64,000 nt of DNA from Lysinibacillus pakistanensis (GCF_030123245.1 NZ_CP126101.1:1052501-1116500), one strand, 5' to 3'; shown: positions 37,926-47,090, counted from the stretch's first letter. Numbers and translations: made by a program. The notes: generated by a model from the sequence alone, not told the origin.

Positions 37926-37967
37926 TTTTGACCATTCTATTTGATTCATCAAATAGAATGGTCAAAA
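37926..37967. repeat. Perfect 19-bp palindrome with 4-base loop
   Basis: Left arm 37926-37944 (starts TTTTGACCATT), loop TTCA, right arm 37949-37967, fully complementary. No T-run follows it on either strand, so it is not an ordinary terminator. It sits between the pycA terminator and the ctaA terminator. Confidence 0.85.
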
Positions 37968-38007
37968 TGTTAGCTGAGGTGAGGAAATGATTTAGATAGA
38001 TAAACAA

Positions 38008-38040
38008 AAAAGATTCGTCATTAAATAGCACGAATCTTTT
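38008..38040 (-). terminator. Terminator of ctaA
   Basis: 11-bp stem AAAAGATTCGT / ACGAATCTTTT (38008-38018, 38030-38040), followed on the minus strand by TTTGTTTATC. Confidence 0.9.
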
Positions 38041-38046
38041 CTAGAG

Positions 38047-38970
38047 TTATTTATTTTTTTCATTATAATTGCTACGTGCAACTAGCATTATCATGTAGCA
38101 AAGTAGACCGAATAAAATTGAGATAAATAATGAATGTAATAATGCGACAATTAAATTCAATTTAGTTAGGACTACTAACATACCAGCAATTACCTGTAAG
38201 ATTACTATAATAAAGGCAATCACCCAACCATAGTAAATAACGCGTTGATTTTTGTATTCTTTTACAGCGTGCCAAGTTATGTATGCAATCCAAATGAAAA
38301 AGATTAGAACAGCTAAGCGATGCCCCATCTGCACCCATTCATACATATTATTTAGAGGTGCTAGAGGTGTATCGTTGTAACAGAGTGGCCAATCAGGACA
38401 TATTAAACTAGAATCCGTATGGCGTACAAGCGCACCTGTATAAACGACTAAATAAGAATAAATTGTGACAGCAATTGTGTGCCAACGTAACTTTTTTCCA
38501 ATAAAAACTTTATCAGCATCAAATTTTCGATCCACTTCAAATACAATCATAGAGAGAAGAAGAACAGCAGCAAAAGAAATCAAAGAAATTCCAAAGTGGA
38601 GAGCTAATATAAAGTCGCCTTGTCCCCACAATACCTGAGCTGCACCAATGAGAGCCTGAGCGATTAAGAAGAACATCGCTAGGAAACCTAACAGTTTTAC
38701 TTCACGAATATGACCGAGTTTACGCCATGTCCAAATTGTTAACACAAGAATTGAAATAGATACGACCCCAGTTACAAGACGGTGCGAGAATTCAATTAAG
38801 ACTTCTGGTGTAATTTCTTTTGGAATAAGAGAACCATTGCAATCAGGCCAATTTCGACCACAGCCTAAGCCACTATCTGTTTTGGTAACAAGAGCTCCAC
38901 CAAGTAAAATAAGGAGCATTCCAACCGTAGCGGCAACAGCAAACCACTTCATAAACCTGTTGTGTTGCAT
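38047..38970 (-). CDS. ctaA: Heme A synthase
   Basis: 307 residues, like B. subtilis CtaA (306). Eight membrane helices; the heme-ligand histidines lie in IEFSHRLVTG, in the middle LALHFGI region and in QMGHRLAVL; paired cysteines (CGRNWPDC; CPDWPLC) are present in the outer loops. It oxidises heme O to heme A for the cytochrome oxidases. ATG 38970 has TAGGTGA eight bases upstream and is preferred over GTG 38982. Divergent from the ctaB operon, as in Bacillus. Confidence 0.95.
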   Translation of the reverse strand: MQHNRFMKWFAVAATVGMLLILLGGALVTKTDSGLGCGRNWPDCNGSLIPKEITPEVLIEFSHRLVTGVVSISILVLTIWTWRKLGHIREVKLLGFLAMFFLIAQALIGAAQVLWGQGDFILALHFGISLISFAAVLLLSMIVFEVDRKFDADKVFIGKKLRWHTIAVTIYSYLVVYTGALVRHTDSSLICPDWPLCYNDTPLAPLNNMYEWVQMGHRLAVLIFFIWIAYITWHAVKEYKNQRVIYYGWVIAFIIVILQVIAGMLVVLTKLNLIVALLHSLFISILFGLLCYMIMLVARSNYNEKNK

Positions 38971-38996
38971 AAAATGAGTCACCTACTTTATCTATC

Positions 38997-39018
38997 AACA
39001 TTACATGAAAGTAATGTT
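38997..39018. promoter_or_regulatory. Dyad upstream of ctaA
   Basis: 8-bp arms AACATTAC / GTAATGTT (38997-39004, 39011-39018) with 6 bases between. It lies 27 bases upstream of ctaA in the 336-base ctaA-ctaB gap; no trailing T-run. Could bind a regulator; identity unknown. Confidence 0.4.
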
Positions 39019-39181
39019 TCTGCTACTAGATAATATCTAAAATACAGGTAAAAAACAACTTGTAAAGAGAACGGAGTTTTAGATGTCGAATCCATTTCAC
39101 AAATTGTTCATAATTTCGTGCTTTAACCTTCACAATTGATTTTAGAAAATGTTTTACTATAGATATGTTGTTTTTAATTAT

Positions 39182-39240
39182 ATTTCTAGACAAAGCTAAT
39201 TTTTACAACTTCATCTAAATTTCACTTAATGTCTAGAAAT
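39182..39240. promoter_or_regulatory. 11-bp inverted repeat upstream of ctaB operon
   Basis: ATTTCTAGACA (39182-39192) and TGTCTAGAAAT (39230-39240), 37 bases apart, ~66 bases upstream of ctaB. Each half is itself nearly palindromic around TCTAGA. Candidate regulatory site for the oxidase operon. Confidence 0.42.
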
Positions 39241-39306
39241 CAATCGCAAATTTCGCTATAGTAATTGTTAGCGGAATATGCTTACAAAAATGAAAGGAGA
39301 GGTAAC

Positions 39307-40224
39307 ATGTCAAACGGTCGTGCATTGTCGGCTACTAGAAATACTGGACCAGAATCAACATCTGTTGTAAAAGATTTCTTAGCTCTGATTAAAATTGGAA
39401 TCGTTAACTCGAATCTTGTCACAACGTTTACAGGGATGTGGCTGGCATTTCAATTTACTAGTAGACATTTCTTGCAAGAGTTAGATGTCATATTGTTTAC
39501 CATGCTGGGAGCGGCACTCATAATTGGTGGTTCAGGAGCAATGAATAACTTCATTGACCAGGATATAGACCCAATCATGAAACGAACGAAGGCAAGACCG
39601 ACAGTAACAGGTAGATTTAAGCCGAATTTTGTATTGACCATTGCCCTCTCATTTTTAATTGTAGGTGAAATTTTGTTATTTGCGGCATCGTTTGCGGCCG
39701 GCATGTGGGGACTAGTAGGAATATTTACTTATGTTGTTCTATATTCAATGTGGTCTAAAAGGAAGCATGTTAGTAACACGGTTGTAGGAAGTATTTCAGG
39801 AGCAATTCCACCAGTTATTGGGTTTGCAGCTGTTGAACCTGCATTAGGTCCAGGAGCACTTGCTTTATTTCTGATCATGTTTGCATGGCAGCCACCGCAT
39901 TTTTATGCGCTTGCGATGAAACGTACTGAAGAATATCGTGCTGCTAATATACCGATGCTACCTGTCGTAAAGGGATTTAAACGAACGAAATACTCGATGT
40001 TATTCTGGATTCTTTTATTATTACCGTTACCTTTCCTTTTACCAGAGCTTGGGGTTGGCTTCTTAATTACTGCAACTGCATTGAACTTGGGCTGGTTAAT
40101 TCTAGCTTTTAAAGGCTTTACCACAAAAGATGATATGAAATGGGCAAATAAAATGTTTATCTATTCGTTGAATCATATGACAATACTATTTGTATCCATC
40201 ATTATTTTTGCGTTGTTTAGCTAA
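39307..40224 (+). CDS. ctaB: Protoheme IX farnesyltransferase (heme O synthase)
   Basis: 305 residues. UbiA-type prenyltransferase with the two Asp-rich regions MNNFIDQDIDPIMKRTKARP and AWQPPHFYALAMKRTEEYR, and about eight membrane helices. It adds a farnesyl group to heme B giving heme O, the substrate of CtaA. ATG 39307 has AAAGGAGAGG 5 bases upstream and gives the same length as B. subtilis CtaB; the longer frame to 39265 is rejected. First gene of the ctaBCDEF operon. Confidence 0.96.
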   Translation: MSNGRALSATRNTGPESTSVVKDFLALIKIGIVNSNLVTTFTGMWLAFQFTSRHFLQELDVILFTMLGAALIIGGSGAMNNFIDQDIDPIMKRTKARPTVTGRFKPNFVLTIALSFLIVGEILLFAASFAAGMWGLVGIFTYVVLYSMWSKRKHVSNTVVGSISGAIPPVIGFAAVEPALGPGALALFLIMFAWQPPHFYALAMKRTEEYRAANIPMLPVVKGFKRTKYSMLFWILLLLPLPFLLPELGVGFLITATALNLGWLILAFKGFTTKDDMKWANKMFIYSLNHMTILFVSIIIFALFS

Positions 40225-40324
40225 TTTTAGGAATTCTTTCTTTTCCTTAAGAATTCAAATAGACAGCACTAATGTCCTAGGTACACATGAAAATACAACA
40301 AAGAAAGAGGGGTTTAATTAAGCT

Positions 40325-41395
40325 ATGATGAAAGGGCTTAAAAAATGGCGTCTTTTTTCACTTCTAGCAGTGATGATGGTTTTCCTTTCCGGTTGTGGTG
40401 AAGATTATATTTCTGCACTAAAACCATCTGGTCAAGTAGGTAAAGAACAATTCAATCTATTAATGTTAGCTACTGGAATTATGACGTTAGTAGTAGTAGT
40501 CGTATCTGTTATCTATTTACTTGCATTCTTAAAATTCCGCCGTTCAAAAGTTGGCGAAAATGTGATTCCTAAGCAAGTAGAAGGAAGTCACACTCTTGAA
40601 GTGATTTGGACAGTTATTCCAATTATTTTATTATTAATCTTAGCTGTACCAGTTGTTACTGCTACTTATAAATTCGCAGATGTTGCTGCAATGGATATAG
40701 TAGATGAAGATGGTAACAAAACAGCACTTACAGTAAATGTAACTGCAAAATTATATTGGTGGGAGTTCGAATACCCTAACCAAGGTATTGTAACTTCACA
40801 AGAATTAGTAGTACCAACAGGTCAAAAGGTTTACTTTAACTTAAAAGCTGCCGATGTAAAGCACTCATTCTGGATTCCTGCTGTGGGCGGTAAAATGGAT
40901 ACGAACGTAGAAAACTTAAACAAGTTCTACTTAGAATTCGATAAAGAATCGAAAGACCTTAAAGATGGCGTTTTCTATGGTAAATGTGCTGAGTTATGTG
41001 GTCCTTCACACGCATTAATGGACTTCAAAGTTAAAGCTTTAAGCCCAGAAGCATTTGATGCATGGGTAACTGCAATGAAAGCAACAGAGGGTAAAGTTGC
41101 TGACAAAGCTTCAACAGATCTTGGAGAAGCAACATTTGCTAACAGCTGTTTAGGCTGTCACGCAATTTCTGGTACGGGCGTTAGTGGTGCACCAGGTCCT
41201 AACTTAACAACATTTGGTGACCGTAACCGTGTTGCTGGTTTCTTAAAACATGATGAAGAAAGCCTAAAAGCTTGGATTAAGGACCCTGAACAATTTAAAC
41301 CAGGTAACTTAATGACAGGAAAATATGGTGAACTTACTGATGAAGAAATTGATGCTCTTGCAACATACATCATGAGCTTATCTGTTGAAAAATAA
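40325..41395 (+). CDS. ctaC: Cytochrome caa3 oxidase subunit II
   Basis: 356 residues. Lipoprotein-type signal with LSGCG, two membrane helices (~40-65, 85-105), the CuA domain with ligands in CAELCGPSH plus the upstream His of VKHSFWIP, and a fused C-terminal cytochrome c domain with CLGCH. That fusion defines the caa3 type, which accepts electrons from cytochrome c. The GAGGGG ribosome site is about 12 bases before ATG 40325; ATG 40328 is possible. Second gene of the operon, with ctaD following 41 bases after its stop. Membrane-anchored with the catalytic domains outside. Confidence 0.95.
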   Translation: MMKGLKKWRLFSLLAVMMVFLSGCGEDYISALKPSGQVGKEQFNLLMLATGIMTLVVVVVSVIYLLAFLKFRRSKVGENVIPKQVEGSHTLEVIWTVIPIILLLILAVPVVTATYKFADVAAMDIVDEDGNKTALTVNVTAKLYWWEFEYPNQGIVTSQELVVPTGQKVYFNLKAADVKHSFWIPAVGGKMDTNVENLNKFYLEFDKESKDLKDGVFYGKCAELCGPSHALMDFKVKALSPEAFDAWVTAMKATEGKVADKASTDLGEATFANSCLGCHAISGTGVSGAPGPNLTTFGDRNRVAGFLKHDEESLKAWIKDPEQFKPGNLMTGKYGELTDEEIDALATYIMSLSVEK

Positions 41396-41436
41396 TTTTA
41401 AGTTTTATGTAACAAACTTTGAGGGAGGTAAAAGTT

Positions 41437-43320
41437 GTGAGCTCATACACACAGAAAAAGGGCTTTGGAGCAACTGTCTGGGATTACATTACTACTGTTG
41501 ACCATAAAAAATTAGCAGTGATGTATTTATTAGCCGGTACATTGTTCTTCGCTATCGCTGGTTTTGAAGCGTTATTAATGCGTATTCAGTTAATGAAACC
41601 AAATAACGATTTCGTATCAGCAGGTTTTTTCAATGAATTATTAACAATGCACGGAACGACAATGTTATTCCTAGCAGCGACTCCATTACTATTCGCATTT
41701 ATGAACATGCTAGTACCATTACAAATTGGTGCGCGTGACGTTGCATTCCCATTCCTGAACTCTTTAGGGTTCTGGTTATTCTTCCTAGGTGCAGTATTCC
41801 TTCACCTGTCATTCTTTATGGGTGGCGCTCCTGATGCGGGCTGGACTTCTTATGCATCATTATCATTATACTCTCCAGGACATGGTATTGACTTCTATGT
41901 ACTTGGTTTACAAATTTCAGGGGCAGGTACATTAATTTCAGGTCTTAACTTTATCGTTACGATTATTACAATGCGTGCTCCTGGTATGACATTCATGCGT
42001 ATGCCATTATTCACTTGGACATCGCTTGTATCAAGTGCTTTAATTTTATTCGCATTCCCTCCACTTACAATTGGTTTATTAATGATGTTATTTGACCGTA
42101 TGTTTGGTGGTAACTTCTTTGACCATACTATGGGTGGTAACACAATTATTTGGGAACACTTATTCTGGATCTTCGGGCACCCAGAGGTTTATATCTTAGT
42201 ATTACCAGCATTCGGGTTATTCTCTGAGATTATTCCAGCGTTCTCTCGTAAGCGTTTATTCGGATACTCATCAATGGTATTCGCAACAATTTTAATCGGT
42301 TTCTTAGGGTTCATGGTTTGGGCTCACCATATGTTTACAGTTGGTCTTGGGCCAACAGCAAACGCAATCTTTGCCGTTGCAACTATGGCAATTGCCGTAC
42401 CAACAGGTATGAAAGTATTCAACTGGATCTTAACTATTTGGGGCGGATCTATTAAAGTTACAACACCAATGCTTTATGCATTAGGCTTCATCCCGTCATT
42501 CGTTGCGGGTGGTGTTACAGGGGTCATGCAAGCATCTGCACCTCTTGACTACCAATTACACGATTCTTACTTTATCGTTGCTCACTTCCACTACGTAATC
42601 GTAGGTGGTATCGTAACAGCTTTATTTGGTTCAGCGCACTTCTACTGGCCAATTTTCTTCAACCGTATGTTAAACGAAACATTAGGAAAATGGACTTTCT
42701 GGGTATTCTTCATTGGATTCCATTTAACATTCTTCGTACAACATTTCCTAGGTCTGATGGGTATGCCACGTCGCGTATTCACTTACATGGAAGGTCAAGG
42801 TTGGGATCAGTTCAACTATATTTCAACAATCGGTGCGGCAATGATGGGTGTTGGGGTTATCATGATGGTAATCAACTGCTTAATGTCCATTAAAGGCAAA
42901 CCAGCAGGTCGTGATCCATGGGGCGATGGACGTACACTGGAATGGTCAATTCCACAACCAATTCCATTCTATAACTTCCGTCAAACACCACTTGTTCGTG
43001 GTTTAGATCCATGGTGGATTGAAAAACAAGAAGGTAATAAAGAAGTTACATTTGCTGAGCCATTAGGTGATATCCATATGCCAAACAACTCTGCAATTCC
43101 TTTCGTAATTTCTATGGGTCTGTTTATCGCAGCATTCGGTGCTCTTTACAATCCAGATGCAGATAAACCATGGTCAATCTATATCTTAATTGGTGGTCTT
43201 GCTATCACATTCGGTGCTATGATTTTCCGTTCTATTAAGGACGATCATGGTTTCCACTTACACAAAGAAGAAATTATTGAAATTGAAGAAAAACTTTACG
43301 GCAAAGGAGGAAATAAATAA
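41437..43320 (+). CDS. ctaD: Cytochrome caa3 oxidase subunit I
   Basis: 627 residues, about 14 membrane helices. CuB/Tyr motif HPEVYILVLPAFG and heme ligand pair in HDSYFIVAHFHYVIVGG identify subunit I; the low-spin heme histidine is in LTMHGTTML. It is the catalytic subunit holding heme a, heme a3 and CuB and pumping protons. GTG 41437 has GGGAGG 8 bases upstream; TTG 41419 is upstream of that site. Overlaps ctaE by one base. Confidence 0.96.
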   Translation: MSSYTQKKGFGATVWDYITTVDHKKLAVMYLLAGTLFFAIAGFEALLMRIQLMKPNNDFVSAGFFNELLTMHGTTMLFLAATPLLFAFMNMLVPLQIGARDVAFPFLNSLGFWLFFLGAVFLHLSFFMGGAPDAGWTSYASLSLYSPGHGIDFYVLGLQISGAGTLISGLNFIVTIITMRAPGMTFMRMPLFTWTSLVSSALILFAFPPLTIGLLMMLFDRMFGGNFFDHTMGGNTIIWEHLFWIFGHPEVYILVLPAFGLFSEIIPAFSRKRLFGYSSMVFATILIGFLGFMVWAHHMFTVGLGPTANAIFAVATMAIAVPTGMKVFNWILTIWGGSIKVTTPMLYALGFIPSFVAGGVTGVMQASAPLDYQLHDSYFIVAHFHYVIVGGIVTALFGSAHFYWPIFFNRMLNETLGKWTFWVFFIGFHLTFFVQHFLGLMGMPRRVFTYMEGQGWDQFNYISTIGAAMMGVGVIMMVINCLMSIKGKPAGRDPWGDGRTLEWSIPQPIPFYNFRQTPLVRGLDPWWIEKQEGNKEVTFAEPLGDIHMPNNSAIPFVISMGLFIAAFGALYNPDADKPWSIYILIGGLAITFGAMIFRSIKDDHGFHLHKEEIIEIEEKLYGKGGNK

Positions 43321-43946
43321 TGGATTTCAATACTAAATTTACTCCTCATACTTGGCCAGATCATCCTGAACAAGCTACGATGGAAGGTAAAAATAAAGTC
43401 GTTGGTTTCTGGATTTTCCTTGCCTGTGAAGTTGTACTTTTCGCAAGTTTATTCGCTACTTACTTAGCGCTTAAGAACAAAGGTCCTGCGGGCATGGAGT
43501 TCACAACACAAGGTTTATTTGAATTACCTTTAGCATTTGCTATGACGATGTTACTTTTAACATCATCTCTAACATCTGTATATGCGATTTACCATATGCG
43601 TAACTTTAACTTTAAAGGCATGCAAACTTGGTTAGCAATTACATTAGCTTTAGGTCTTGGATTCTTAGCACTTGAAATCTATGAATTCCAACACTATGTG
43701 CACCTTGGTTTTACATTTAACCAATCTGCATTCGCAACTGCGTTTTATTCATTAGTTGGTACACATGGTTTCCACGTATGTTTAGGACTTGTATGGATTG
43801 CAACATTAATGATCCGTAATGCTAAACGTGGTTTAAACTTGTACAATGCACCTAAATTCTTCGTAGCTGCTTTATATTGGCACTTTATTGACGTAGTTTG
43901 GGTATTCATCTTTACAGTAGTATACTTGATGGGAGTGATCGGATAA
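43320..43946 (+). CDS. ctaE: Cytochrome caa3 oxidase subunit III
   Basis: 208 residues with five to seven membrane helices and the subunit III text GFWIFLACEVVLFASLFATY and SLVGTHGFHVCLGL, ending HFIDVVWVFIFTVVYLMG. Stabilises the oxidase core. GGAGG is 9 bases upstream inside ctaD; start and stop codons of ctaD and ctaE overlap by one base (TAATG). Confidence 0.96.
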   Translation: MDFNTKFTPHTWPDHPEQATMEGKNKVVGFWIFLACEVVLFASLFATYLALKNKGPAGMEFTTQGLFELPLAFAMTMLLLTSSLTSVYAIYHMRNFNFKGMQTWLAITLALGLGFLALEIYEFQHYVHLGFTFNQSAFATAFYSLVGTHGFHVCLGLVWIATLMIRNAKRGLNLYNAPKFFVAALYWHFIDVVWVFIFTVVYLMGVIG

Positions 43947-44290
43947 TGTCATCACACGATACACCTATAGTTGCTAAGTCACAGGCACAATACGAGTATG
44001 ATCGTCATCATAATGCCGTTCATATGCGTAAACAAGTAATCAACTTTGCGATTATGATTTTCTTTACATTTATCGCGTTCGCAGTAGTTGCAGCCGATTT
44101 TTCTAAATACTTAATCATGCCATTCGTATTATTGCTTGCTGGAGTGCAAGTTGTTCTTCAACTTTACTCTTTCATGCACTTAGAAGACAAAAAAACTCAC
44201 TTCGGTGGTGTAATTGGTTTCTTCATGTGGATGGGAATTTTAATCGCATTTACATTCTTCTTAGCATTCTTGACTATCATTTGGTGGTAA
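43946..44290 (+). CDS. ctaF: Cytochrome caa3 oxidase subunit IV
   Basis: 114 residues with three membrane helices (~38-58, 63-82, 93-112) and the DUF/COX4_pro-like VVLQLYSFMHL segment. ATG 43946 has GGGAG upstream and overlaps the ctaE stop by one base; the longer frame to 43898 lies within ctaE. It is the last gene of the ctaBCDEF operon, followed by a terminator. Confidence 0.94.
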   Translation: MSSHDTPIVAKSQAQYEYDRHHNAVHMRKQVINFAIMIFFTFIAFAVVAADFSKYLIMPFVLLLAGVQVVLQLYSFMHLEDKKTHFGGVIGFFMWMGILIAFTFFLAFLTIIWW

Positions 44291-44299
44291 TCATCAAAG

Positions 44300-44336
44300 A
44301 AGCACGTTCTCTACTTTATGTAGGAACGTGCTTTTC
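44300..44336 (+). terminator. Terminator of the ctaBCDEF operon
   Basis: 10-bp stem AAGCACGTTC / GAACGTGCTT (44300-44309, 44324-44333) with TAC/GTA inside, followed by TTCTTGTT. Confidence 0.9.
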
Positions 44337-44417
44337 TTGTTGACTAATTGGATTTAAAATATACGCTTTCAATATATTTATCGTTAGTATTTATGTACCT
44401 AGACTATCAATAGTAAT

Positions 44418-44447
44418 TTGTTCACCTTTCGTTCATTGCAGTATAAT
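44418..44447 (+). promoter_or_regulatory. Possible promoter of ctaG
   Basis: TTGTTC (44418-44423), 18-base spacer, TATAAT (44442-44447). The -10 is perfect but the -35 weak. Directly after the -10 comes TGTAAGCGTT, which matches the left half of a CcpA cre site. Confidence 0.45.
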
Positions 44448-44497
44448 TGTAAGCGTTCTATAATAGGAGTACTGAAGTTTAAAGGAGTGCGTTCTGT

Positions 44498-45421
44498 ATG
44501 CCACTTAGTATATTTGGTTTCCAAGCTTTATGGAGCCCATATTTAATAGGGGTTCTCGTTTTCATAACAGTCATCTATTTTTTAATCACAACAAAATGGC
44601 GCAAGGATTTTAAAGAAAGTGAGCCTCTGAAAAAGGGAGAGGCAATTTATTTTGTGCTGGCAATGGTAACGATTTATATTATTAAGGGATCTCCAATAGA
44701 TTTAATGGCGCACATTATGTTTACAATGCATATGGTGCAAATGGCTATTTTATTATTGTTTGTTCCAATTTTCATAATTAAGGGAATTCCTTGGTGGGTA
44801 TGGAAAGTTGCAATAGAAGCACCTGTTGCTAGAAAAATATTTAAAGTGTTTACGTTACCTGTTGTAGCAGTATTTGTCTTTATCGGGTTATTTTCTTTCT
44901 ACCATTTACCATCAGTTTTAGATTACATTAAACTAAACGAAACTTTACACGGTACATATACATTTGTGTTATTTGTATCTGCTGTTTTTATGTATTGGCC
45001 ATTAATTCAAAATATGCCTAATCGTTCACAAATGAAGCCTTTGTACAAATTAGCTTATATAATTGCTAATGCAGTATTAATTACACCTGCATGTGCATTA
45101 ATCATTTTTGCTCCTGATGCCATGTATGAAACATATACAAATGGTGAGGCATGGTTAAAAGCAATGGAACTTTGTGTACCAGCCTCTACTTTATCTGGCT
45201 TATCTCTATCAGGACCAGAGCTCTTTACAGATATGAAGCCTGTTGCCGATCAACAGCTGGGTGGTGTTCTGATGAAAATATTACAAGAGCTTATTTTCGG
45301 TGTATTACTTGGATCAATTTTTATAAAATGGTATCGCTCAGAACAAAAGGATCCAGATAAAATTACTGCCGATGCATTAAAGGCGCATCAACAAAAATGG
45401 GAAAGTCAACAGCAACATTAA
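44498..45421 (+). CDS. ctaG: Cytochrome c oxidase assembly factor CtaG
   Basis: 307 residues, seven to eight membrane helices. CtaG (caa3-type) text: SPIDLMAHIMFTMHMVQMA with histidines thought to take part in copper delivery, WPLIQNMP, and the C-terminal QLGGVLMKILQE. It is needed for assembly of the CuB centre in Bacillus caa3 oxidase. AAAGGAGTG precedes ATG 44498. It has its own probable promoter, since the cta operon terminates upstream. The DUF420 gene follows 35 bases after the stop. Confidence 0.94.
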   Translation: MPLSIFGFQALWSPYLIGVLVFITVIYFLITTKWRKDFKESEPLKKGEAIYFVLAMVTIYIIKGSPIDLMAHIMFTMHMVQMAILLLFVPIFIIKGIPWWVWKVAIEAPVARKIFKVFTLPVVAVFVFIGLFSFYHLPSVLDYIKLNETLHGTYTFVLFVSAVFMYWPLIQNMPNRSQMKPLYKLAYIIANAVLITPACALIIFAPDAMYETYTNGEAWLKAMELCVPASTLSGLSLSGPELFTDMKPVADQQLGGVLMKILQELIFGVLLGSIFIKWYRSEQKDPDKITADALKAHQQKWESQQQH

Positions 45422-45456
45422 TTGAAAGTAGAAATTTTCTATAAGGAGTTTTGTGA

Positions 45457-45918
45457 ATGGAATTGCAAATTTTACCAACTCTAAGTACTTCATTCATCGT
45501 GATCAGTGCAGTACTTGTAGCGATTGGCTGGGGCTTAATTATAAAAAGAAAAGTTGAAGCACATAAAAAAGTAATGTTAGCTGCTGGTGTTGCGGCACTT
45601 ATTTTCTTTATCATTTATGCTTCACGTACAGTATTTATTGGAAATACAGCATTTGGTGGTGGAGAAGATTTAAAACCATATTATACTTTCTTCTTAATTT
45701 TCCACATTATTTTAGCGACTACTGGAGCTGTGTTTGGAATTGTGAGCATTATTTCTGGCTTAAAAATGAATATTAAGCTCCACCGTCGTATTGGTCCGAT
45801 TACAAGTATTATTTGGTTTTTCGTAGCTATTACTGGGGTATTAGTGTACGTTTTACTTTATGTTTTATTTGAACCAGGCGAAACAACTTCTGTTATTAAA
45901 GCTATTTTAGGGGTTTAA
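45457..45918 (+). CDS. ctaM: DUF420 membrane protein (CtaM/YozB-like)
   Basis: 153 residues with four membrane helices. DUF420 text: LPTLSTSFIVISAVLVAIGWGL, HKKVMLAAG, YYTFFLIFHIILATTG and HRRIGPITSIIWFFVAITGV, with conserved histidines. In S. aureus the DUF420 protein CtaM is needed to mature the aa3-type oxidase; here its place after ctaG suggests a similar role with the caa3 oxidase, which is inference. ATAAGGAG precedes ATG 45457. Confidence 0.86.
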   Translation: MELQILPTLSTSFIVISAVLVAIGWGLIIKRKVEAHKKVMLAAGVAALIFFIIYASRTVFIGNTAFGGGEDLKPYYTFFLIFHIILATTGAVFGIVSIISGLKMNIKLHRRIGPITSIIWFFVAITGVLVYVLLYVLFEPGETTSVIKAILGV

Positions 45919-45920
45919 TA

Positions 45921-45960
45921 AAAATCTCCCACTTTTTATTGAGAAGGTGGGAGATTTTTT
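45921..45960. terminator. Bidirectional terminator between ctaM-like and ytvI-like genes
   Basis: Perfect 12-bp stem AAAATCTCCCAC / GTGGGAGATTTT (45921-45932, 45947-45958) with T-runs on both strands. Its right arm lies inside the end of the converging gene. Confidence 0.92.
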
Positions 45961-46997
45961 ATGGATGTCTGATTAAATAAAGAAAGAACAACAACAACTA
46001 GTAAAGGGCCAATTAAAATTCCAAGAAACCCGAATATTTTAAAGCCGATAAACATGGCGATAAATGTTGTAAGAGAGGAAAGGCCAACTTTATTGCCAAT
46101 TACCTTAGGTTCAATCATACGTCGAACCAAAAATAGGACGATGGTTAGCACCACTAGTGCAATAGCAAAGACATAGTCACCTGTAAAGACTTTATAAATC
46201 GCCCAAGGTAGAAGCAATATAAATGAATCTAAAAAAGGAATAACATCTAAAATCACAAGCAAAAGTGCTAAGATAAGCGGGAATGGTGTTTTAAGTATAA
46301 AAAATGTTCCAAAGGCTATTGCAAAAATGCAAATACCAACTAAAAATTGAGCTTTCATAAAGCCGAACAAAGCAAGTTTCACTCGTTGACCAATAAATAA
46401 TATTTTCTGGTGATAGTGAAAAGGAAAGGGTGCTAACATTTTACGATTGATGGCTGGCAGCTCTAAAAGTAACATGTATAGCACAATCCAATAAACAAAT
46501 ATATCAAATAAACGTGAAGGAATGTAGGTAAGCAGTGATGACCAAACATTCACGTTTGTTAAAGATAGGGCAAATTTTTCAATGGATGTTAATGCTCGTG
46601 AAATGAGTAGTTGAATTTGGATGACAAGATCTACTGGTAAATGATACGTATAGTTAGAAAGCTTGGATTGCATTTGAATCCATAGTGCTGACAGTTGATT
46701 GAGATACTCAGGAATGTGAATGATAAATGTTGAAAATTGTTTCCAGCCTATAAATATTATGAGGCTACATAATAATATGGTTATACTTAAAAAGAATATA
46801 AAAAAAATGGATACAATAATTTTACGCTTTTTTCGGAATCGTTTGCTAATACGAATGATGATAGGCTCTAATAATATGGCGGTGACGTAGGCAAGTAATA
46901 TTGGTAATGATAGCGATATAAACCAAAGAAGTGCTATTCCTAATGCAATAACAATTATTGGGTGGCGAAAAAAGGGGTGTTTTAAAAATTGTAGCAT
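45936..46997 (-). CDS. AI-2E family transporter (YtvI-like)
   Basis: 353 residues with about eight membrane helices in the AI-2E/PerM pattern and the family motif ILDVIPFLDSFILLLPWAIY followed by EPKVIGNKVGLSSL. Relatives include the sporulation protein YtvI and various exporters; the substrate is unknown. ATG 46997 has TAGGTG 6 bases upstream; GTG 47006 overlaps that site. The last few codons are embedded in the terminator hairpin, so the stop codon lies in the loop. Confidence 0.86.
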   Translation of the reverse strand: MLQFLKHPFFRHPIIVIALGIALLWFISLSLPILLAYVTAILLEPIIIRISKRFRKKRKIIVSIFFIFFLSITILLCSLIIFIGWKQFSTFIIHIPEYLNQLSALWIQMQSKLSNYTYHLPVDLVIQIQLLISRALTSIEKFALSLTNVNVWSSLLTYIPSRLFDIFVYWIVLYMLLLELPAINRKMLAPFPFHYHQKILFIGQRVKLALFGFMKAQFLVGICIFAIAFGTFFILKTPFPLILALLLVILDVIPFLDSFILLLPWAIYKVFTGDYVFAIALVVLTIVLFLVRRMIEPKVIGNKVGLSSLTTFIAMFIGFKIFGFLGILIGPLLVVVVLSLFNQTSIKNLPPSQ

Positions 46998-47066
46998 TAA
47001 TTTCACCTACATCCTATTGAAAGATATCATTAGTATGAGACGAAAAAATATTTTTACTCAAAATAA

Positions 47067-47090
47067 AAAAGACTGGACCACCAGTCTTTT
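47067..47090 (-). terminator. Terminator of the yugN-like gene
   Basis: Perfect 10-bp stem AAAAGACTGG / CCAGTCTTTT with loop ACCA, followed on the minus strand by TTATTTT. It lies 91 bases after the gene's stop. Confidence 0.85.

Noticed and set aside
44448..44463. CcpA cre site upstream of ctaG
   Set aside because: Only the left half (TGTAAGCGTT) fits; the right half of the palindrome does not match, so it is not listed as a separate site.
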